Below are positions 1 to 5,199 of a stretch of 5,199 nt of DNA, piece by piece. How positions within the stretch are numbered: the first letter of the stretch is position 1; every line of letters starts with the position of its first letter. Source of the stretch: Minisyncoccota bacterium (GTDB lineage: Bacteria > Verrucomicrobiota > Lentisphaeria > Oligosphaerales > MVZH01); contig JAIPIM010000291.1 of the NCBI GenBank assembly GCA_021734725.1, positions 1 through 5,199 on the forward strand, written 5' to 3'. Made by a program: the position numbers and the translations under genes. A model generated the notes under the pieces. It saw only the letters and a program-made list of their open reading frames with translations. It ran no database searches and was not told where the DNA came from.

Positions 1-16
1 GTCCTGCTGTGTCGCG

Positions 17-2704
17 CTATTTTACCGCCACCCACAGTGCGCGCCAGGGAAGTCGTTGCGGGGACGGTTGTGCCAGTTTCACCACGAGCGTCTGCAATTC
101 GTCGGTGCGCAGAATGTCAGTTGGGATTGGCATGCGCACTGTAGCGGGAACATTGCCAAATGTGGGGTTGATGGTTCCGAGCAGATTGCCGTTGAGATAC
201 ACGTCAGCAGTTGTGACGACCGCCCATGCCACAAGGTAGTACGTGCGCTTCCCCCCTGGATCGACATCGATCGTAATCGAACGTGCAAAACAATCCGTCA
301 GTTCACCCTTTCCATCACCCTCACTGTTCTTGTCCGTTCCTTTGGGGGGGGCAGTTACTCCCCGTGTTAGAGGTACTTCGGGCCATGATTCAAGGGCTTC
401 GTGTGAGGGGTTAAGGATATCTTCTTCAGGCATGTCATCACTGCGTTTCCCAGGGGCATAGCGCCAGGTGCCGGAAAGAGCCGTCAGCGGGGTGAGATTC
501 GCGCAGGCATCGGCCAGTTCATAACCCGTGATGTCACCGGCACGCAGTTCTTCGGCTATCACCATGGGCAGTGAGGTCGTCAACTGCTGTCGGAATGTGT
601 GCCGGAAAGCATGCAGATGCCGTGCCCTCAGAATACCGGCTGTGAGTTGCCTGTGTTTGGTGCGCGCGTCATCAAGCGACCTAATTGTCTGGTACGTCAG
701 CGCAGCGTGTTCATGGGCCAGCATTAGACGCTCGAGGGCCGTGCTTTGCTCTCTGGTGAGTGAAGCGGTCAATGCATGCTGCAGAATAGCTCCGCTCTCC
801 TCGAATACGTCTGCTGAATACCATTGGTGACAGCCTTCAAGGAACGCGCGAGAACGGTCCTTCGGTTCGTTTTGGAGCTTGTCCGACAGGGGAGAGGCAA
901 TGGTTGTGCGGTAAAAGTCGCGCCAATACCGATGGTATTTGCGGACCTGCTCGGCGGCTGTCCCGAATTGTTCGAAGTACGTCCGCGCAATGTCTGCAAA
1001 GTTGGCGTGAGGATCGGCGAGCAATCGCACAAGGGCAAAATCTCGCAGCATGGCCAACCCGCCCCCGGGGATCCCCGTGACGTGGATGCCGGCATCGGGG
1101 TGGTCCAATATGTCCCGGGTCTTGCGGAAGAGAAGATGTTCGTTGTTGCTCGGCAGGGCACTGACAAGTGCAGATAAGGTTGGTGCATCGGTGACTGGTT
1201 TCGTGGGAGATGCTATGCGATTTCGGCGTAACCACATTCGGTGCATGCGTTCGGCATCCGTGAGGGTCTCCGCTTTCATGCCGGTTTGATCCGTCACTCT
1301 TGCGAGCAGTGTTTTCCGAACCGCAATCTCACGGCTCTCCGCACCAATGTGCCGTTGTGACAAGCAAGCTTGAACCGTCGTCGTTTTCGATTGCAGGAAA
1401 AGCAGGGAATTGTGTTCAGGGATATAGATGCCCTCATTGCCGGGAAACATCCATCGGATACCGCATTCGTCGTGTAAGAAAGCGTAGACCGCGGCCAGCA
1501 AGCCATCACCTTCCTCCGCCGATGGTGCATGATCGTTTTCCGTTGGCTCAACGGCTTTTGTGGTGGCAAAGAAGTAGGTTGCCTGGGGGGTGACAAGGTA
1601 AGATCCCGCGGTGGCATGCCGGCTGCTTTTCCAGCCCGAAGGCTTGGTGCCGACACGGAAAACATAGGGGGGGGCAAGGTTTGCCGAGTGTTTTTGCGGA
1701 GCGATGGTTTCATGGATGGGCACGGTCGTTGCGCCAAGCTTCCCCAAGTGCATCGCCAATTCATTGGCAGCCATCATGGTGTCTTGCGACGCCCCTTTCG
1801 GGACTGTGATTTCGGCGTTGCTGAGGTCGACTTGGATACTGACCCGCGGCCGATATGTGGCACATGAAGCCGTGATCAGGCTGACCACCCCCAGCGTCAG
1901 GACGATCTTTATGTGGCTCGTGCGACTGGGTTTGTCATGATCGTCAGGCGGGTTCCCGGAATGCGTGGGGTCCTTCCCCAGAGCAAGCTCACGGAACCGA
2001 TTCATTCGATAAGACACAGCCAGGATCAGCAGGAAAAGAACGATGACCAATGGTAGAAACTGTCCTACGGAGGCAAGCCAGTCGACAACCATCCCCATGA
2101 GGAACGTCCAGGAAACGAGCGCGAGAAGCGTTCCGAAAAGAACAACCGTGACCGTAACCCAGGGTTGCATGCCGATAAGGTATCCGAGTACGGAGCCCAC
2201 TACGGGACCGGTCATGAAGAAGGGGAACCAGACAAAAAGGATGAGCCCCGGAATGCCCCAGCGCAACAGGCGCCAGCGCTGTCGCTTTGCTGACGCATGG
2301 ATGTGGTTCATCGTGTCGGTGAACAATTGGAAACGTGACGTGATGAGCTTCTTGAAAGACAAGCTGAATAACGAGAAAAAGATGCAGACGACACCGGTTT
2401 CAATGAGCGTACCCAGGAGAATCACGGTTGCCCGGTGCATGTCGTAGTTCAGGCCAAGCGCTATGCCGGCCGCGCGCCCTCCGGACAGGTGGGATCCAAT
2501 GATGGTCAACAGTTGACCGGCTTTCCCTGGATCGCGATACGTCAGCACCAGAACCCACAGGGCCAACGTCAAGGCACAGACCACGCCGGCAAGGAAAATT
2601 ACAGCTTCCTGACTCTTTCGGATCGCGCTCCAGCGCGTGCGGGTATCCGGAATCCCATCCTCCTCCAGGGAAGCTGTGCTATTATCTTGCTCGTGGGTAC
2701 TCAT
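17..2704 (-). CDS. Membrane protein fused to lipoprotein-like GH67N/DUF4838-related protein
   Basis: The specific function is unknown. The protein has 895 residues. (1) Residues 1-30 are polar, and residues 31-232 hold hydrophobic segments at about 33-56, 92-116, 183-207 and 214-232 plus a Pro/Gly-rich stretch at 149-178 (LILFVWFPFFMTGPVVGSVLG), resembling the COG2426 small multidrug export family. (2) After a polar linker (233-264) comes a second hydrophobic segment (265-280) ending LITASC, a lipobox-like site with Cys281. (3) Residues 296-435 resemble the GH67/alpha-glucuronidase N-domain: AANELAMHLGKLG, GDGLLAAVYAFL, and ECGIRWMFPGNEG followed by VP-like IYIPE. Residues 537-600 match the DUF4838 C-terminal end (ALVRLLADP, YFEQFGTAAEQVRKYHRYW), then helices run to about 735. 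(4) Residues 745-895 look like a galactose-binding-type sandwich (VYLNGNLLG). The central barrel usual between N- and C-parts seems absent, so hydrolase activity is doubtful. The ATG at 2704 overlaps the upstream stop. The reading frame is certain; the domain calls are moderate. Confidence 0.82.
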   Translation of the reverse strand: MSTHEQDNSTASLEEDGIPDTRTRWSAIRKSQEAVIFLAGVVCALTLALWVLVLTYRDPGKAGQLLTIIGSHLSGGRAAGIALGLNYDMHRATVILLGTLIETGVVCIFFSLFSLSFKKLITSRFQLFTDTMNHIHASAKRQRWRLLRWGIPGLILFVWFPFFMTGPVVGSVLGYLIGMQPWVTVTVVLFGTLLALVSWTFLMGMVVDWLASVGQFLPLVIVLFLLILAVSYRMNRFRELALGKDPTHSGNPPDDHDKPSRTSHIKIVLTLGVVSLITASCATYRPRVSIQVDLSNAEITVPKGASQDTMMAANELAMHLGKLGATTVPIHETIAPQKHSANLAPPYVFRVGTKPSGWKSSRHATAGSYLVTPQATYFFATTKAVEPTENDHAPSAEEGDGLLAAVYAFLHDECGIRWMFPGNEGIYIPEHNSLLFLQSKTTTVQACLSQRHIGAESREIAVRKTLLARVTDQTGMKAETLTDAERMHRMWLRRNRIASPTKPVTDAPTLSALVSALPSNNEHLLFRKTRDILDHPDAGIHVTGIPGGGLAMLRDFALVRLLADPHANFADIARTYFEQFGTAAEQVRKYHRYWRDFYRTTIASPLSDKLQNEPKDRSRAFLEGCHQWYSADVFEESGAILQHALTASLTREQSTALERLMLAHEHAALTYQTIRSLDDARTKHRQLTAGILRARHLHAFRHTFRQQLTTSLPMVIAEELRAGDITGYELADACANLTPLTALSGTWRYAPGKRSDDMPEEDILNPSHEALESWPEVPLTRGVTAPPKGTDKNSEGDGKGELTDCFARSITIDVDPGGKRTYYLVAWAVVTTADVYLNGNLLGTINPTFGNVPATVRMPIPTDILRTDELQTLVVKLAQPSPQRLPWRALWVAVK
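344..351 (-). repeat. C8 homopolymer in coding strand, second copy
   Basis: Eight G on the plus strand are read as GCC CCC CCC (Ala785-Pro-Pro) followed by AAA GG, in a low-complexity polar insert (residues about 783-803) of the C-terminal sandwich domain. It is the second C8 run in the same gene. A length change here would alter only the last ~110 residues. Confidence 0.7.
1667..1674 (-). repeat. C8 homopolymer in coding strand
   Basis: Eight G on the plus strand are read as GCC CCC CCC (Ala344-Pro-Pro) in the downstream gene, just after the start of the GH67N-like region. Tracts of this length can slip. Loss of one base would move reading into a frame that stays open to a stop at 1294-1296, removing the DUF4838-like part and the C-terminal sandwich. 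Whether this happens cannot be seen from one sequence. Confidence 0.7.
1862..1912 (-). other. Internal lipoprotein signal-like segment (residues 265-281)
   Basis: Inside the 895-residue protein, the polar linker ending RTSHIK is followed by a hydrophobic run, IVLTLGVVSLITAS, then Cys281 (TGT at 1864-1862) and a polar mature-like sequence (ATYRPRVS). ITASC fits the permissive lipobox rule (two small or aliphatic residues, then Ala, Ser, Cys), although position -3 is Thr rather than the preferred Leu, Val or Ile. It looks like the signal of a formerly separate lipoprotein gene. No in-frame ATG or TTG lies directly before it; the nearest in-frame ATG is at 2005 (residue 234), with no ribosome binding site visible. 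It may act as a last membrane helix or be cut by signal peptidase II. Confidence 0.6.
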
Positions 2705-2715
2705 TTCACCGTCAG
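2701..2715 (-). promoter_or_regulatory. ATGA stop-start overlap with weak ribosome binding site
   Basis: On the coding strand the sequence reads CTGACGGTGAAATGA: the TGA ending the upstream gene (2703-2701) shares bases with the ATG of the downstream gene (2704-2702). The only purine-rich element is GGTGA at 2710-2706, too close to the ATG for a good Shine-Dalgarno site. This arrangement usually means translation of the second gene depends on ribosomes finishing the first, so the two products are probably made together. There is no space for a separate promoter in an intergenic region because none exists. Confidence 0.75.
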
Positions 2716-5199
2716 TTTTTCAGGTAATGCCTGAAAGGCTTCTGTCTCCGCGTTTCCCATAAGGGTTAGGGTATACGTGCCGGGATCCTGCGCGGGCATG
2801 TCCAGCGTCCACTGCATGTCTCCGCCGCGGCTCAGCGGGTACGCTCCTTTTTCGGTGACAATGGTCAGGTTTTCACGCAAGTAGTCCCCTTTGAAGGTAA
2901 TCTGCGCCGGTTTCCCGGCCTCAATGGTTTTGGGTTGCCAATGCACGCCGTGTGCCAGTGGCCGCCGTATCCAGATATCATGCGCGTTGCTGCGAGTAAT
3001 GGGTGTTCGGACATCCATTGACGAGGGCAGCTTCTGGCTTTTCGTCCACTCCACCCAAACGGTGTGTTTTCCGGGGCTGACCAGCGGACTTTTGACCGGA
3101 AGCGTTCCGAAGGTTGTGGCCGGGCGCCAGTTACAGACCGGGCGGCCGTCGATAATCAGGACGGGATAGTTGGCAATCGCTTGTTTGCTGGGTGCCAGAA
3201 TGACTGCGAGTTCCTGGCCAGGGTCCAGGACGGTTTCTTGTATTTCTATCCGGCTGGCGCGCTGGCCCTGCGCCGGGATGATCTCAAACGCGTAGTCGGC
3301 AATCGAGTGGACTCCGCGCGGGGTGCAGGCTATTGCTGTCAGCGTATGATAGCCGGGCACGAGTTGGTCGGTCGGGATACGAAGAGTGGTCGTCATTCCA
3401 ACGGCCGGCACAAACGGGGACAGCACACCTTCACCGATAACCGTTAGCGGCACGAGTTTCCATGGGACCGTACCGTTTTTCAGTGAGCCCGCGAAACCCG
3501 AGTCAGGTTGCTTTTCGACAGTCACTTGCACGTCAACAGTGGCTTCGGAAGAGGGCTTGCGCGGTACGATGCGCAACATGCGATGAGGATCCGTCTCGCC
3601 GGTTTTCACCAGCTGAATCCCCCAGTCACCATTCTCCTGAAACAAATCAAGCGACGAAAGGTATGCGGCTGCACGCTTTACAAAATCGTCAATCGTTTCG
3701 CCGCGTACGGCCCGCACAATTTTCTGGTGGTCAGCGACTTGCACGGTCAATTGGTCGCCGGGCTGCGGTGGTGTTGTCCCGAGGTCGAGGGTGGCGCAGG
3801 TTGCCGTTACAGGCAACAGATACAGCGGCATGGACCTTTCGTACGTTTGCTCTCCCGTATCGAGGAGCAGCGTGGCGCGTGCCGGTTTGGGTTCTTTTGT
3901 CTGGGGCATCCATCGGATCAACAGGCGATTCCGGCGACGACCGGCGAGCTGTATTTCCACACCGTTTTCTGTTTTGGCGGTGGTGAACGGAAGCAGAACT
4001 CGCCGTACATCCTGGGGTTCGTCAAGTGTATACGACTGTGCGAATAATGTTTCGTCGCCGCTGGTTACGGTTAGAGAACAGCGCGTTCCTTTCCTGAGCT
4101 GTGCGATAGAAGCCAGGATACAGTGTTGGTTGTCGAGCCACAATTCAGCCCATCCAATACCTTCACCAGGGACCCCTTCTTTAATGGAGAGCGGCACCAC
4201 CAAGGGCTCCGATTGGCTTACGGGGTTCTCCGGTCCCGTCATCTGGAGAGCGCAAGGCTTACCGAATGGCGCGGTAAGGGGATCGCCGACGATGACCCCC
4301 AGGCTGATGTCCTGCGTCGTCTGGTAGTAGCTTTCAGCCAGCGTGAAGCCGGAAGCATAGCGGGCGGCGATCGTATAGTTGGCCCAGCGCCCCGGGTAGT
4401 TGGTGGGTTCGGCAACCGTTCCGTACGCTCCGCACGCGCCATGCCGGATAAACGAGAGGATGGACATCTGACGGTTGTTCTCCAGGAGGTACCCCCCAAA
4501 GGACGTCATGTTGTCCACGATACTTCCCGGCAGATAACGGTTGCTTCCGAGTTTGAGGCTGACATGCCCGGTGAACTGTGCCAGCACATCGTTACGGTTG
4601 TCCAGGTCGTGCGACGGTACGTGAACGGCATTGAATCCCAAGCGCTGCATCTGCATGAGGGCCGGCTCAATCTGCCGGTTGCGACTGCCCCGGGGACCGC
4701 GCCCGTCACAGAAATAGAAAGTCCCCGCGCTCCGTGGATCCTCGTACCGAACCTGCGACTGCTCAATCAGTTTGAGTGCTTCGTCAAAGGTATAGGCGCT
4801 CACCATGGTGGTGAGCCAAAGGCGGGCGCCATAGTAAGGTAGGGCCCCCTCAAAATAATCCTCGCGCCCGAAATATCCGTTTACCGGACGCATGTTCTGC
4901 AGTCCGCCAACGGTCAATGCGGACGTCGTGGACCGTCCGCCCACGCGATAAGGTACGCCCCGCATCAGCACAATGAAATCAATTGCCGCGCCGAGTTGCT
5001 CGATTCGTGTCCGCACCGGTGTGAGAAGGTTGTCGTGAAAGTCCTTGGGGCCGATGTTTATTGGGTTTTCGAAGGGCAGTCGCAGGATATTCGCGGCGGG
5101 CAGCAGGCGGGTGCGCTGGTATACAGTGGCCAACTCCAGAGACATTGGGCTTTGGCTGTTGGCCACCACCAAGACACGCCCGAAGCGACGTGCCGGCGT
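2701..5199 (-). CDS. TIGR03790 family protein with C-terminal Ig-like modules (5' end outside window)
   Basis: Function is unknown; it is probably exported, although any signal peptide lies outside the window. The frame is open to the window edge. Numbering from Leu (TTG) at 5172, nine further residues (TPARRFGRV) precede it and continue the first beta-strand, LVVANSQSP, so TTG 5172 is not the start. Residues 1-305 carry the TIGR03790 pattern: a strand plus NSxSP, an LATVYQRTR helix, FIVLMRGVPYRV (66-77), GTFYFCDGRG (150-159), PGSIVDNMTSFGG (215-227), RHGACGAYGTVAEP (243-256), a YASGFTLAESYYQT helix (272-285) and VGDPLTAPFG (295-304). The remainder is beta-rich: a sandwich at about 320-420, a module with GDQLTV...GETIDDFVKRAAAYL at about 465-552, Ig-like modules at about 570-632 and 638-710, and an IPT/TIG-like module at about 740-823. 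No PEP-CTERM tail is seen; the protein ends EKLTVK. The stop TGA at 2703-2701 overlaps the next gene's start. The family call is strong and the module boundaries are approximate. Confidence 0.86.
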   Translation of the reverse strand, partial: TPARRFGRVLVVANSQSPMSLELATVYQRTRLLPAANILRLPFENPINIGPKDFHDNLLTPVRTRIEQLGAAIDFIVLMRGVPYRVGGRSTTSALTVGGLQNMRPVNGYFGREDYFEGALPYYGARLWLTTMVSAYTFDEALKLIEQSQVRYEDPRSAGTFYFCDGRGPRGSRNRQIEPALMQMQRLGFNAVHVPSHDLDNRNDVLAQFTGHVSLKLGSNRYLPGSIVDNMTSFGGYLLENNRQMSILSFIRHGACGAYGTVAEPTNYPGRWANYTIAARYASGFTLAESYYQTTQDISLGVIVGDPLTAPFGKPCALQMTGPENPVSQSEPLVVPLSIKEGVPGEGIGWAELWLDNQHCILASIAQLRKGTRCSLTVTSGDETLFAQSYTLDEPQDVRRVLLPFTTAKTENGVEIQLAGRRRNRLLIRWMPQTKEPKPARATLLLDTGEQTYERSMPLYLLPVTATCATLDLGTTPPQPGDQLTVQVADHQKIVRAVRGETIDDFVKRAAAYLSSLDLFQENGDWGIQLVKTGETDPHRMLRIVPRKPSSEATVDVQVTVEKQPDSGFAGSLKNGTVPWKLVPLTVIGEGVLSPFVPAVGMTTTLRIPTDQLVPGYHTLTAIACTPRGVHSIADYAFEIIPAQGQRASRIEIQETVLDPGQELAVILAPSKQAIANYPVLIIDGRPVCNWRPATTFGTLPVKSPLVSPGKHTVWVEWTKSQKLPSSMDVRTPITRSNAHDIWIRRPLAHGVHWQPKTIEAGKPAQITFKGDYLRENLTIVTEKGAYPLSRGGDMQWTLDMPAQDPGTYTLTLMGNAETEAFQALPEKLTVK

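Noticed and set aside
1..16. Terminator or next gene after the downstream stop
   Set aside because: Only 16 bases remain and they show no hairpin or T-run on the coding strand. Too little sequence to judge.
769..1188. Minus-strand 139-codon open frame in another phase within the downstream gene
   Set aside because: The main frame carries the recognisable DUF4838-like pattern through this stretch. The alternative has none and no ribosome binding site that stands out.
1294..1764. Minus-strand 156-codon frame overlapping the GH67N-like region
   Set aside because: Out of phase with the conserved GIRWMFPGNEG region and without a domain of its own. Kept only as the frame that a slip at the C8 tract would enter.
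2003..2005. Internal ATG (residue 234) as the start of a separate lipoprotein gene
   Set aside because: There is no ribosome binding site before it and it would give an unusually long (over 30 residues) polar n-region. The upstream ATG at 2704 is supported by the stop-start overlap. Not excluded outright, so listed as a test under the fusion finding.
2701..2760. PEP-CTERM or other sorting tail at the end of the TIGR03790 protein
   Set aside because: The last residues (FQALPEKLTVK) lack a PEP motif, a hydrophobic helix and an Arg-rich end, so the protein is not itself an exosortase substrate by sequence.
4801..4810. Perfect 10-base palindrome CACCATGGTG
   Set aside because: Inside coding sequence, isolated and short. 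No second copy or operator context, so chance is the simplest explanation.
4123..4842. 239-codon plus-strand open frame
   Set aside because: It lies antisense to the most conserved part of the TIGR03790 domain, has no recognisable domain, and is rich in residues typical of antisense shadows. Long antisense frames are expected in GC-rich genes.
5170..5172. TTG at 5172 as the start codon of the upstream gene
   Set aside because: The frame stays open to the window edge, and the residues before it (TPARRFGRV) continue the first beta-strand of the TIGR03790 domain. No signal peptide would be present if translation began here. The gene is cut by the window.

Overview
The window is almost wholly coding, on the minus strand only, and holds two long genes that look like one transcription unit read from high to low coordinates. 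The upstream gene (5199 to 2701, 5' end outside the window) encodes a secreted or surface protein whose first ~300 visible residues match the uncharacterised family TIGR03790, followed by ~520 residues of beta-sandwich (Ig-like and IPT/TIG-like) modules. The downstream gene (2704 to 17) starts inside the stop codon of the first (ATGA, 4-base overlap). It encodes an 895-residue protein in four parts: a multi-pass membrane region resembling the COG2426 / small multidrug export family, an internal lipoprotein-type signal with a Cys, a GH67 N-domain/DUF4838-like region, and a C-terminal galactose-binding-like beta-sandwich. Only 16 bases lie beyond its stop, so nothing can be said about what follows.

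Organism: TIGR03790 and DUF4838-type proteins are typical of the Planctomycetes-Verrucomicrobia-Lentisphaerae/Kiritimatiellota group, with scattered occurrence elsewhere. The moderately GC-rich composition and the large modular exported proteins fit a Gram-negative bacterium of that kind. This is inference from family distribution; no rRNA or marker gene is present.

How the genes may work together: both products are predicted to act outside the cytoplasm and their translation is probably coupled. From memory, TIGR03790 is described as occurring only in genomes with an exosortase sorting system, so the pair may be a cell-envelope or extracellular-matrix module with a carbohydrate-related part. 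Function is not established for either protein. The unusual points are the single-frame fusion of a membrane-transport-like domain to a lipoprotein-like glycoside-hydrolase-related domain, the apparent absence of the central barrel expected in that second domain, and a resemblance of the TIGR03790 domain to clan CD (C25/caspase-like) peptidases without the usual catalytic cysteine. No RNA genes, mobile elements, CRISPR arrays, promoters or terminators were seen.
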